NCBI RefSeq assembly: GCF_947331445.1
Contig: NZ_CAMZOG010000055.1
Location: 1-33,676 of the forward strand
From: Parendozoicomonas sp. Alg238-R29
GTDB lineage: Bacteria; Pseudomonadota; Gammaproteobacteria; Pseudomonadales; Endozoicomonadaceae
Direction: 5' to 3'
Length of the DNA: 33,676 nucleotides
The stretch's first letter is position 1; each line of letters begins with the position of its first letter. Below the pieces are notes generated by a model. The model worked only from the letters and a program-made list of their open reading frames with translations, ran no database searches and was not told the origin of the DNA. A program made the position numbers and the translations under genes. Positions 19,563-29,681 of the stretch are shown piece by piece.

Positions 19563-22500
19563 TTATTCTGGTTGTGGTGATAAGCGCTGTTTCTTGAGAG
19601 GAGGCTCTTGAGTCTCAGGGGCGTCATTATTGTTGTCTTCGGTATCGCTTGTCCTGTCAGGTTGAACAGAGGCACTGGAAGTCGCTTCTTGATCATTCCC
19701 GTTGAGCAAGTTTTTTCTGGTTAACATTTTTTCAAACATGGTTATTGTTCTCTCAGATACAAACTTATGTTCCTTCATTACTGACAGGGTGTTGCGGTAA
19801 GTTGGCCAGTACCACTGGTTCTGGGAGTAGACATGAATCTTATATTTTTGAAGATTGCGAATAGTGGTCAAATTGTCAGAGTGTCTTTTTGGAAGGAACC
19901 TTTTGATCATTTCATTAGATGCACTGACAAAGCCTGCTCGGGCGAGAGATATGAGTGTCCTATTCGTGTAGAACTTCGGACTTTTCTGGATTTCATCATT
20001 AACGTCTTGCCTTAGATTTCTGACACTTTCTTCCAGTCCTTTGGGTATAGCGAGATCAAGCCCGTCTTTTGCACAGTTTTCCGTAGATGGGGGTTGCCAG
20101 CAGAAAGGCAGGTTTTCGGCAATATATACTGAGAAATGTCGTTTATCTTCTGGCTTTGTGCGGTTTATTCGGTATGTAGTTAATCCGTGTCGGAGTAAGT
20201 ATTCCGCTATCTCTCTTGCAGTCCATTTATCGCCGCCGTAAGGCGGATAAATCTTTTTGTCGTTGAGGAATCCTGCAGCTTTGCTGGTACAGGACATGAC
20301 TTGATGTGTGATCATTTTATCCAGAGGGTATGTGTACCAGAGGCTGGCGAGTTTGGATCTTATTTTTTGTGAGTAGTCGTCATATTTATAAGTTATATCC
20401 TGCTCAACAAGCTCTCCTATACCAAGGACACTGCGTGAGCCGCCATTGGGTAACGCTTCTGATACACAAATGGCTTTTTGAGGGTGCAGAAGAGCTGCGT
20501 GGGTATCTCTCATTTTGATATCGGCAGTAAGCTCCATCTCGGCTGCAATATGTGTCGCCAGCATCTGCCCATTTTGCAGGATAAGGTTATTGATACCCAG
20601 CCCGGCACAGACAGCTAACAGCAAGGGTTTGTCCCAGTTTTCCTTGTTCTGGTTCACTGCATCTTCAAGCTCAGGAATATCTTCTCTCAGGTGTGAGTTG
20701 ATAGTTGATAGAGGACACATACACTCCAGAGAACTAATGACAGAACTGCTGAATCTGGCTGTGTCTCTTTCCTTAACCCTGATAAAGCAGTGGCGGATAT
20801 GACATTCAAGCCACATCCGGCTTTCCGGGTTATCATCCCCGATTTTTTCGTGAAGGCATTCGTTTCTGGTTTTTTCACCCGCATCACCTGTTGCTTCGGT
20901 GACGGCTCTCCATATTTCTAAAAGGCGATCATGGGAGGCAGAGTCATCCTGAACATCTTCAACGTTAGGGGTGCTTATCAAAAGAGGATCATTGATTAAA
21001 CTGGTGGCCTCTTCCGGCATATGTGTATTAATAAATTGAACTAACTGCGGAATTGTTGTGTATTTCTCTTCTGGTTTTCCTGTTATTGATAGTGTTTTTA
21101 GTGGGCCACCGTTTATTATTTTCTGTAGGGAGTAATGTCTAACTGTTATAAATTCTTTCACCAGAGCTTTGGCAGCCTCAGTACTTCCGTTGCTAATGAG
21201 CCTTCTTATTTTGTCACTGGCTATGCGATTTGTTCCCATCTGGTGCACAAGGTCATTGATATCTTCACTGCTTTCAAGGTTGTTTCGGTTTATAAACCCA
21301 CTAAGGTTTTCATGTGTCAATTCTTCCTGAGTGTCACAGGTGCGCAGGCCAGTCGATCTCAGTAGTTTTGCCAGAGGGTTTGTATGTTTTCCATCAGCTA
21401 ACTGTTGGCGAATAGAGCGTTTCAGATAGATCGCATACTTTTCCGGTTGAGAGCGTGACAAGTGCCATAGCCAATCCGGGTGTATAAGCCTGTTGGAGGT
21501 TGCCAGATCAAACAGATTGCTCTCAAGCAGATAACTCCCGAGAGTTGGGATAGACCACTTTTTGTCTGCTTGACCCAAGGCGGGAACCGTGCCATCCAGC
21601 ATGGTCAGAAGTGCCCTGTAAAAATCCCTGATAAAGCAGAATTCTTTTGTACTCCAGGTGTCTTGTTTCTCGAATTCTTCCGCCAGGAGCAATGGCGTGC
21701 CAGGGTGATGATATCGCCAGTGTTTAGCAAATGATAGAATGAACGCTTCAAGGTTTTCCTTCCCACCTTCACAGGCTTTCTCATAAGAAACCTGTAACGT
21801 GTTGTGGAGGGATACCGCCTCTTCTTCAGGGGGCAATGTTGGAGCAGCTTCGCAATACACAGGAGCATACACATCGGAAATTTTCAGATCTGTGAGCTTC
21901 TTGACTTTTTTTTTCATGCTTTCATTCCAAAAAATCCACACCAACTCATAGCTTGGGTCGAACTCTTCCTGATTTTCATCACCTTCAAAGTAATCGAAGA
22001 AAAGTTCCCGTGAATCTGGCCCAATCTCCTGTCTGGCCTGGAAAATAACCTGTACAGGAAGGGGAGTGTTTGGGTCAGATGTTTTCATGAGTTTCTGTGC
22101 ATCTACCACGGGCACTAAGCTTGTTTCTTCACTACCTTCTTGTTCCATGTAGCAGTAGACATCTGGATTTACGAGGGTAACAATTTCAGCATTAGCTTCA
22201 GATTTTTGATGATTGATCATCCGGATAGAACGGTCTGCCGGAAGAATACCTAACTGTATATCAGTTCTCGATTTCCATTTGACCCGCACATGAGTCCATA
22301 AAATATATTCATACTGAGAGACTGGCTGGACTTCATTATTGTCATCAATAACGAAAGCCAGAAAGCATGACATTCTGTGATCACCGGCCCAGTCCTGATG
22401 CTTGAGCCTAAAGGCAAATTTTGCTCCTCGTGAGTATGACGACAGAGTCTCCTTTTCAAGAAAGGTTGTTCCTTCAGGTGTGAAAACACCCCTTCCCGCA

Positions 22501-22790
22501 ATGTTGGACTCATCCACGACCAGGTCATGATCAGGTAGCTCGGCATTGCGCATTAAACGAGCGACATAAGTATTGGGTTGCACAACTTCAACCGAGTCAG
22601 CCCGAAGGGACAGGTAGGTGTGTTTGTCAGGCCCACTTTTGGAGCTAATCAGATGTATATCAGAGACCGGCGCTTTTTGTACTCGTGTTATACGTGCAGG
22701 TCGTTTGCGTTTGGTGGGCGGAGGGGGAGTCTGCTGAACCATGGTTGACGGCCGTAAAGCGGAGTCGTAGTTTCTGCTTGCTGATGCCAT
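19563..22790 (-). CDS. Large SET-domain protein, candidate lysine methyltransferase effector
   Basis: This encodes 1075 residues. Residues about 93-270 read as a SET domain: SNIAGRGVFTPEGTTFLEKE resembles the first SET strand, IRMINHQKSEANAEI (189-203) resembles RxINHSxxPNxE, and ARQEIGPDSRELFFDYFEG (252-270) resembles the closing IxxGEELxxDY. SET proteins methylate lysines with S-adenosylmethionine. Departures are seen: the Ser and Pro of the NHS/PN motif are replaced, and no post-SET cysteine cluster is evident. Basic tracts suggest nuclear targeting: TKRKRPAR near 26-33 and PPLKKQRLSP near the C-terminus. The remaining 800 residues are unrecognised, mostly helical-looking, without membrane segments. 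No Sec signal and only a weak ribosome site are seen. Known bacterial SET effectors (Legionella RomA, Chlamydia NUE) act on host chromatin. A similar role here is inference. Confidence 0.75.
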   Translation of the reverse strand: MASASRNYDSALRPSTMVQQTPPPPTKRKRPARITRVQKAPVSDIHLISSKSGPDKHTYLSLRADSVEVVQPNTYVARLMRNAELPDHDLVVDESNIAGRGVFTPEGTTFLEKETLSSYSRGAKFAFRLKHQDWAGDHRMSCFLAFVIDDNNEVQPVSQYEYILWTHVRVKWKSRTDIQLGILPADRSIRMINHQKSEANAEIVTLVNPDVYCYMEQEGSEETSLVPVVDAQKLMKTSDPNTPLPVQVIFQARQEIGPDSRELFFDYFEGDENQEEFDPSYELVWIFWNESMKKKVKKLTDLKISDVYAPVYCEAAPTLPPEEEAVSLHNTLQVSYEKACEGGKENLEAFILSFAKHWRYHHPGTPLLLAEEFEKQDTWSTKEFCFIRDFYRALLTMLDGTVPALGQADKKWSIPTLGSYLLESNLFDLATSNRLIHPDWLWHLSRSQPEKYAIYLKRSIRQQLADGKHTNPLAKLLRSTGLRTCDTQEELTHENLSGFINRNNLESSEDINDLVHQMGTNRIASDKIRRLISNGSTEAAKALVKEFITVRHYSLQKIINGGPLKTLSITGKPEEKYTTIPQLVQFINTHMPEEATSLINDPLLISTPNVEDVQDDSASHDRLLEIWRAVTEATGDAGEKTRNECLHEKIGDDNPESRMWLECHIRHCFIRVKERDTARFSSSVISSLECMCPLSTINSHLREDIPELEDAVNQNKENWDKPLLLAVCAGLGINNLILQNGQMLATHIAAEMELTADIKMRDTHAALLHPQKAICVSEALPNGGSRSVLGIGELVEQDITYKYDDYSQKIRSKLASLWYTYPLDKMITHQVMSCTSKAAGFLNDKKIYPPYGGDKWTAREIAEYLLRHGLTTYRINRTKPEDKRHFSVYIAENLPFCWQPPSTENCAKDGLDLAIPKGLEESVRNLRQDVNDEIQKSPKFYTNRTLISLARAGFVSASNEMIKRFLPKRHSDNLTTIRNLQKYKIHVYSQNQWYWPTYRNTLSVMKEHKFVSERTITMFEKMLTRKNLLNGNDQEATSSASVQPDRTSDTEDNNNDAPETQEPPLKKQRLSPQPE

Positions 22791-22912
22791 TGTTGACTAT
22801 CCAACAGTCTCTGGAGAGAGTTAGATATCAGTAGGTGCAGTTAGTTCGGAGGGGGTTAGTACATGTGACAGGAGTGATGAGAAAGGCTGACTTTACCTGT
22901 TTGTCTCATCCA

Positions 22913-22935
22913 GCCTCCCCTGAATCAGGGGAGGC
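22913..22935 (-). terminator. Hairpin after the TVP38-oxidoreductase gene
   Basis: GCCTCCCCTG pairs perfectly with CAGGGGAGGC around a three-base loop, 13 bases beyond the stop. There is no T-run on either side. Confidence 0.6.
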
Positions 22936-22947
22936 GAATATTGGCGG

Positions 22948-25068
22948 TTAGTGACGGTTCCAGGCATGAAACTTCTCAAGAAACTTCATGGCTTTTTCCG
23001 GTACATGAGCCTTCTTCCATTCACCGGCTGCATATTTATTGGTTTCTGAAAGAGTTGGGTAAATATGGATGGTGCCAAGAATCTTATTGAGACCCAGTCC
23101 GTGCTTCATGGCTGTGATGTACTCGGTAATCAGTTCACCTGCGTGATAGCCGACAATGGTACAGCCAAGAATCTTGTCTTTACCGGGAACTGTTAATACT
23201 TTGATAAAGCCTTTGGCTTCACCGTCGGCTAAAGCACGATCAAGGTCATCTATACCAAAGCGGGTGACCTCGTATTCGATTCCTTGTTCTTTGGCCTCCA
23301 TTTCGTTCAGGCCAACTCTGGCAACTTCCGGATCGATAAAGGTTGCCCAGGGCATAACAGAATAATCGACTTTAAACTTCTTAAAGCGGCCAAACAAAGC
23401 GTTCACTGCTGCATACCATGCCTGATGAGCGGCGGCATGGGTGAACTGGTAAGGGCCAGCAACGTCACCACAGGCGTAAATATTGGGATATTTGGTTTGC
23501 AGGTATTCGTTAACCGTTACAGTGCCGTTTGGATTGGTTTCCAGCCCCAGGTTTTCCATGCCGAGTGAAGCAGTATTGGCTTTGCGTCCCAACGCCAGCA
23601 GGGCAACATCGAACTCGATAGTTTTGAGTTCACCTTCATGTCTGGCTTCCAGCCACTGTTTGTCGCCTTCTTTGTGGAAGGCAACCGCTTCATAGCCAAC
23701 CCGCAGATCAATGCCATCCTTGCGGAACTGTTCCATTACAACTTCAGCAACATCGGCATCTTCTCGTGGAAGGATGCGGTTGGAACGATCTACCTGAATC
23801 ACTTGAATGCCAAGACGGTTAAAAGCCTGTGCCAGCTCTGAACCAATAGGGCCACCGCCCAAAACCAGCATATGTTGAGGCTTTTCACGAATCTCCCAGA
23901 TGGTATCAGAAGTGTAATAGGTGACTTGATCCAGGCCGGGAACAGGTGGAACAAACGGTCGGCCACCACTGGCAATAATAATGTTTTTTGCCCGAATGGT
24001 TTTGTCGCCGGTTTTTACTTCCCAAGGGGATACCAGTGTTGCAGTGCCTTGAACACAATCAACGCCTAAACCAGAATAGCGCTCTACAGAGTCATGGGGT
24101 TCTACCTGCTTGATCACAGATTGCACACGTTCCATGACGGCACGGAAATCAACGTCAGCCTGAGCATTTTTGATTCCGAATTCATCAGCTCTGTGAACAT
24201 AGTGATTAATGCGGGAGGATCGAATCAAGGCTTTACTGGGTACGCAGCCTGTATTAAGGCAGTCACCACCCATCTGATGTTTCTCGATCAGAGTAACCTT
24301 AGCTTTTACTGCTGCGGCTATATAAGCACTGACAAGACCGCCGGAACCTGCGCCAATTACAGCAAGGTTAGTATCAAACGATTCTGGTTTCGTGAAACCT
24401 TTATAAACTTTGCGAGCTTGCAGGGTGTTCATAATCGCACGGGCAACCCATGGGAAAGTTGCCAGCAAGACAAAAGAAAAAACCAGGCCGGGGGTTGCAA
24501 TACCTTTAACCGAGAACTCTTTTACCTGCCCAAGCTGGGCACCAGCATTCACGTAAACAGCCGTCCCTGCCAGCATGCCAATCTGGCTTACCCAGTAGAA
24601 CGTCCAGGCACGGATTTTGGTCAATCCCATCACAAGATTGATAACCATAAAGGGCACAACAGGAATCAGGCGCAGGCTGAACAGATAAAATGCGCCATCT
24701 TTTTCAACGCCGGTATTCACGCTTTTCAGATAACTGCCAAACTTGCTTTGTACCCAGTCCTGCAGCAGGGTTCGGGATACAAGCATTGCGAGAGTTGCAC
24801 CGATGGTGCTGGCGAAAGAGATGATCAGCAGGCCTTCAGCCAGACCAAACAGTGCACCGCCAAACAGTGTCATCACGGCAGCGATAGGCAGCGAAAGCGC
24901 TGTGACCAGTACGTAGATACTAAAGAATATCCCGGCCGTGAGCAGAGGATTTTCCGCTTTCAGTTCATTGAAAAAGTCAAAGGTCAGATACTGCCCAAGG
25001 CCTAAGCCATAAAAAGCACCAATGGCAGCAATAATGGCAATGAGCAGCAGGAGTTTTGTGTAGCGCAT
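22948..25068 (-). CDS. TVP38/TMEM64-FAD oxidoreductase fusion (mercuric reductase-like)
   Basis: This 706-residue protein joins two known modules. Residues about 1-215 are a TVP38/TMEM64 (DedA-related) membrane domain with several hydrophobic helices and LRLIPVVPFMVINLVMGLT. Residues about 232-706 form a class I flavoprotein disulfide reductase: the FAD motif at 237-244 (IGAGSGGL), the redox pair Cys270 and Cys275 (GGDCLNTGC), an NAD motif (LGGGPIGSELAQ), ACGDVAGPYQFTH, and the C-terminal HIYPTLSE dimer motif. It lacks the N-terminal metal-binding domain and C-terminal vicinal cysteines of true MerA, so mercury reduction is unlikely; the substrate is unknown. The fusion exists in other proteobacteria. 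It lies 80 bases after the USP gene on the same strand. Confidence 0.9.
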   Translation of the reverse strand: MRYTKLLLLIAIIAAIGAFYGLGLGQYLTFDFFNELKAENPLLTAGIFFSIYVLVTALSLPIAAVMTLFGGALFGLAEGLLIISFASTIGATLAMLVSRTLLQDWVQSKFGSYLKSVNTGVEKDGAFYLFSLRLIPVVPFMVINLVMGLTKIRAWTFYWVSQIGMLAGTAVYVNAGAQLGQVKEFSVKGIATPGLVFSFVLLATFPWVARAIMNTLQARKVYKGFTKPESFDTNLAVIGAGSGGLVSAYIAAAVKAKVTLIEKHQMGGDCLNTGCVPSKALIRSSRINHYVHRADEFGIKNAQADVDFRAVMERVQSVIKQVEPHDSVERYSGLGVDCVQGTATLVSPWEVKTGDKTIRAKNIIIASGGRPFVPPVPGLDQVTYYTSDTIWEIREKPQHMLVLGGGPIGSELAQAFNRLGIQVIQVDRSNRILPREDADVAEVVMEQFRKDGIDLRVGYEAVAFHKEGDKQWLEARHEGELKTIEFDVALLALGRKANTASLGMENLGLETNPNGTVTVNEYLQTKYPNIYACGDVAGPYQFTHAAAHQAWYAAVNALFGRFKKFKVDYSVMPWATFIDPEVARVGLNEMEAKEQGIEYEVTRFGIDDLDRALADGEAKGFIKVLTVPGKDKILGCTIVGYHAGELITEYITAMKHGLGLNKILGTIHIYPTLSETNKYAAGEWKKAHVPEKAMKFLEKFHAWNRH

Positions 25069-25148
25069 GAGCCTGTATCCATGTTCTTGTATTGGCTGAT
25101 ACGGAAGGCGTCAGTCAGTGGATTCAAAAGTATAACTTTTAGTGAAGT

Positions 25149-27881
25149 CTACAAGCGATGAAAATGCAGGATATAGAGATCATAACCATGCTGTTCCATA
25201 TAACTGTTCAAGATATCCACGGGAGGTCTGTCTTCCTGGCCGGGAGCTGGATCAAGCCTTGTGACATAACTACTCATATCATCCGAGATATACCAGCGAC
25301 CTTCTCTCAGGTCAGCTGACAGATAATGACCACTGTCTATGGTTTCACCGAAGTGCATCACAACACTATCGAGCTGCATATGAATATCTTTTCTTGAAGT
25401 CGAAGACATATCCTGTGTGTAAACCGGGATTATGAGCTTGTCGCCACCGGCAAGAAGATGCCGACTGACCTTTCGCAGCTTATCTGTTTGGGCTGAACTG
25501 TTGGAATAGAGGCGAACCTGTGTCGTTATATGTTGTAGATCTTCTGGATTGTCGGGCGTTAGCATAATTGTTTTAAAATAAGAGAGGGGCCTGCTGGTGG
25601 ATTTACCGTTTTCAAATTCAGCGGGAGGGATTTCGAAAATTTCCCTTTCCAGGAGCGTGGCCTCAATTGTCTCATAAACGCCCTTCGGCATGTTCATTTC
25701 CTTCGCTTCCGTAGAAGAAATCCTTACACCTTCCGTTTCCGGACACCACTCCCGGTGTAAATACTCCTTGTGGAGAATGTCGTTAAAACTGCGAATCTTG
25801 TGTCTATCAATATGCTCAGGTGTTGGTATGGCCAGTTCAATGGTGGCGAGCCCACCTTCTTTCACGCTGTGTTTTACATCTCCACCAAAGTGATATTTAT
25901 GATAAGTATTCCCTTCTACTGAGAACTCCATTTTCGTTCCGTGGATCAGGGACGCCGCTTTATTGTGGCTCATTCCCAGTGCATCAAAGAGTCCCACAAG
26001 AAATTCATGGGCATCATGCTGCTGGAGAGCCCACATTGACGAAGAGCCAAGAATCAGCCCTAAATGTACACCGTCCTCTGTCTGCCCATAATCCTGTGCG
26101 GCTTGGAAAAAGCGTTGCTGGTCGGCTTTTAGTACTTTCTGACTAACAGCTTTTAATGAATTCTGGCGAAGGGTTCGCATGAGGGTAATGAATGACTCAC
26201 GAAGTTCGGCAAGTTCATCACTTTCTTCAGAGCTACTGTTTGCAGAAGTAAAAACACCGTCTTCAAGCTCTGCTAGCTCTTGATTTGTCAGGGTGTGGCT
26301 CAGATAGCTGAGAGTGGCATTAAAGAAACAGTTATTCCCCATATGGCTAAGGGTGGGTTCCGAGGTTGTTTTCTCTTCGTGGAGGGTTTCGGTGATAGAG
26401 TTGGCTCCAATGGCTTTTATGGTTTGTGTTTCCCGCAGCAGATGAAGCTGTGTGACCGTGAAGCCAAAAAATTTTGATGGAGGAGCATTACTACTGTAAT
26501 GATCCTCGTAATATTGGGTAAGGTTGTGAAAGGTATCCCCAAACAGTGAGTACTGTGCATCGATAAGCCAGGCGACGAAGGCAGAGCTGCCTCCTGAAGC
26601 CAGAGAAGAATTGATCCATCCCATTGATCGAAAAATCCGTTCAAACGTCACGCTTGCAGAGAAATAAAGGGCCAGATAGAGAGGCATAAACATAAGATCT
26701 GTTTGCCAGGCAGCGATTTTAGTGACAACGGTGCTATTAGAAGAGGGCGGCCTTATAGGAATCGTGTTTATTTTCTTGGGCATGGAGTAGATAAACATCG
26801 GTGTCTTCTCGCTGAGCAGTGTATGACCAAGGTCTGGCGCCATAGACCAGGTCATTGCCATTTCACATTCTGTCTCTTTATTGCAGGGAAGAAAGGGGAC
26901 AAAAAAACGTTCGTTAATTTTTTTTCCATTGAGTGGTGGCAGAGTCTTAAAGTGGCTATCAGGTTTGAAATAGTAGTGAGAGCCATGAGAGTAACTTGCC
27001 TCAAAAGAGAGCTCGCCGCATTCACACTTTCCCGGGCTAAAACGAAAATCCAGAAAACACTTAAACAGTGATGTAATAAACTCCAAACCCCGCGGCTGAA
27101 GAAAGGCCATGACAGATGGGACTTTTTGAGTTTTTATGATTTTAGAGAGAGTAGCTCCCCAGACAGGGATATAAACATTCATACCCTTATCTTCTGGCTT
27201 ACCAATCTTGATTTCTACAGAGGTGTGAGTGCCACGCCAAGTCAGCGATACTTCATCACTGTTCATTAAAAACATTTGGTAAGCCAGAGTGTAAAGGAGA
27301 TTGTTGTTTTTCGTTTTTTTTAATGGAAATCCAAATAGTCTGACTGGCGGGTGTTGAAAAACCAGCTTCTGTTCATTGGGGGAAACATGCAGAGTAATCA
27401 TTAAGCGTTCAGCGAGTGAGTGATTATCGGCAATAACTATTTGGTAGACTTTTGAGGTTTGTTTTTCCCTAAAGGCTTTCCAGTGCTGTTTGAAGTAGTA
27501 AACCGGCAGAATCAATGCAGGCAAAGAGGCTGCCAGCTGTACCTGCCAGCTATTGGTTACAACACTACAAAGCTGAGGAGCATTACTGATAAGGGCTGTA
27601 CCTATCGCAGCGGCCAGGCTCAGGGATAAATGATGTTGCAGGTGGCGGTTTTCGAATTGCACTCCATTGTTTGCATTCCATGAGAGCCAGGAATCATGGG
27701 CACCTTCAATGTAAAAACGTTCAAGAAAGGAATTTTTGTTGTAACGATGGTAATAATCACGGGGAGGCGTGGTCACAACCTCCTCATGGGGGTTGTCGTA
27801 AGCCTGCAGCAATCCCTGCCTGAAAAGCAGGCATAAACACAACAGAATCACGACGCGCTTGACGGGCATTCGGGAGTCCAT
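25149..27881 (-). CDS. Ubiquitin-specific protease (USP, C19) homologue with signal peptide
   Basis: This encodes 910 residues. The C-terminal 400 residues read as a USP deubiquitinase: the Cys box MGNNCFFNATLSYL with nucleophile Cys518, the QQHDAHEFLVGLFDAL motif (620-635), and the His box SGHYLSADLREGRWYISDD with His852 and Asp867/Asp868, ending GYDLYILHFHR. All catalytic positions are filled. USPs cleave ubiquitin, which bacteria lack, so the target should be in a host. The N-terminus has a signal peptide (VKRVVILLCLCLLFRQGLLQA), with hydrophobic segments near 85-130 and 393-445 and an unrecognised region between (CxCGE at 286-290). The USP box lacks the zinc-binding CxxC pairs of many animal USPs. 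Neighbours are a TVP38 oxidoreductase downstream and hemB divergent. Export route and final topology are not shown. Confidence 0.88.
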   Translation of the reverse strand: MDSRMPVKRVVILLCLCLLFRQGLLQAYDNPHEEVVTTPPRDYYHRYNKNSFLERFYIEGAHDSWLSWNANNGVQFENRHLQHHLSLSLAAAIGTALISNAPQLCSVVTNSWQVQLAASLPALILPVYYFKQHWKAFREKQTSKVYQIVIADNHSLAERLMITLHVSPNEQKLVFQHPPVRLFGFPLKKTKNNNLLYTLAYQMFLMNSDEVSLTWRGTHTSVEIKIGKPEDKGMNVYIPVWGATLSKIIKTQKVPSVMAFLQPRGLEFITSLFKCFLDFRFSPGKCECGELSFEASYSHGSHYYFKPDSHFKTLPPLNGKKINERFFVPFLPCNKETECEMAMTWSMAPDLGHTLLSEKTPMFIYSMPKKINTIPIRPPSSNSTVVTKIAAWQTDLMFMPLYLALYFSASVTFERIFRSMGWINSSLASGGSSAFVAWLIDAQYSLFGDTFHNLTQYYEDHYSSNAPPSKFFGFTVTQLHLLRETQTIKAIGANSITETLHEEKTTSEPTLSHMGNNCFFNATLSYLSHTLTNQELAELEDGVFTSANSSSEESDELAELRESFITLMRTLRQNSLKAVSQKVLKADQQRFFQAAQDYGQTEDGVHLGLILGSSSMWALQQHDAHEFLVGLFDALGMSHNKAASLIHGTKMEFSVEGNTYHKYHFGGDVKHSVKEGGLATIELAIPTPEHIDRHKIRSFNDILHKEYLHREWCPETEGVRISSTEAKEMNMPKGVYETIEATLLEREIFEIPPAEFENGKSTSRPLSYFKTIMLTPDNPEDLQHITTQVRLYSNSSAQTDKLRKVSRHLLAGGDKLIIPVYTQDMSSTSRKDIHMQLDSVVMHFGETIDSGHYLSADLREGRWYISDDMSSYVTRLDPAPGQEDRPPVDILNSYMEQHGYDLYILHFHRL

Positions 27882-28032
27882 TCAAAAACGAAGCGTAAAA
27901 GTAGCAGCCACTGGAATGCGAAGAGTTGTAATTTTGTTAAAACCGATGGATGTCAGTTCAGATACGCCCGGAAACAAGCCATAATATCCTTCTCTCTGTG
28001 CCGGTTGGATTCAGGCCGGTGGCAGATAATAG

Positions 28033-29058
<1,026 letters not shown>

Positions 29059-29062
29059 TACT

Positions 29063-29650
29063 ATGGAGCAGCTGGCCGCCTATACGCTTCTGCTCCTGCC
29101 CCTGATATTCAGCCCGGGGCCAGCCAACCTTACTATGTGTACGTTGGCTGGTCGCTATCAGCTGGCTCAGGTCAGCTGGTTTATCCTTGGAGCTAATGTT
29201 GTTACCGGTCTAATGGTTTTAGCCGGTTTGTTGGGAGCCGCTGAATTACTGGAACAGTTTCCAGCTTTTGCCAAAGCATTGAAATACGCTGGGTGTGGCT
29301 ATCTGTTATGGATAGCTATAGGTATGCTAAAGCCATCAAAGGGTTCTGAAAATAGCGGATCTCAGATCCCAGCCGTTCAGCCCGGTTTCTGGCAGGGTTT
29401 GGTGTTTCAGTCTTTAAACCCCAAACTGATGCTGATTATTGTGGCCACAATGGCCGGGTTTGATGTCAGTAATGTGCAGGTTGTGGCGGCGATGGCTACC
29501 GTATTTGTTATTCTGCACTTTATGTCCCATTACCTGTGGGCACTTTTTGGCCAGATTGTTCTCAAACAACTGGCAGAAAGTCCCGGCTGGTCGACTTTGC
29601 CGGGTATAATGCTGTTAATGGTCAGTGTCTGGATGCTGGTTCTCGGCTAG
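29063..29650 (+). CDS. LysE/RhtB family amino-acid exporter
   Basis: This 195-residue inner-membrane protein has about six hydrophobic helices and the LysE start motif LLPLIFSPGPANLTMCTLAGR. Later motifs include LKYAGCGYLLWIAIGMLK and WQGLVFQSLNPKLMLI, where the asparagine-proline is conserved in the family. LysE/RhtB proteins export amino acids and derivatives; the substrate cannot be told from sequence. It starts four bases after the hemB stop with only a weak ribosome site, so translation may depend on hemB. It ends just before ppk1. Confidence 0.9.
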   Translation: MEQLAAYTLLLLPLIFSPGPANLTMCTLAGRYQLAQVSWFILGANVVTGLMVLAGLLGAAELLEQFPAFAKALKYAGCGYLLWIAIGMLKPSKGSENSGSQIPAVQPGFWQGLVFQSLNPKLMLIIVATMAGFDVSNVQVVAAMATVFVILHFMSHYLWALFGQIVLKQLAESPGWSTLPGIMLLMVSVWMLVLG

Positions 29651-29681
29651 ATAACCCATGAGTGGGTGTGAGGGAGGAGTG

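Noticed and set aside
24094-25005. 303-codon frame antisense to the TVP38-oxidoreductase gene
   Set aside because: The opposite strand encodes a clear two-domain enzyme. The antisense product has no recognisable domain.
22948-25068. Mercuric reductase merA
   Set aside because: The N-terminal heavy-metal domain and the C-terminal cysteine pair are absent, and no mer genes are near.
29658-29681. Upstream ATG for ppk1
   Set aside because: It has no ribosome site, whereas the ATG at 29682 follows GGGAGGAG closely.
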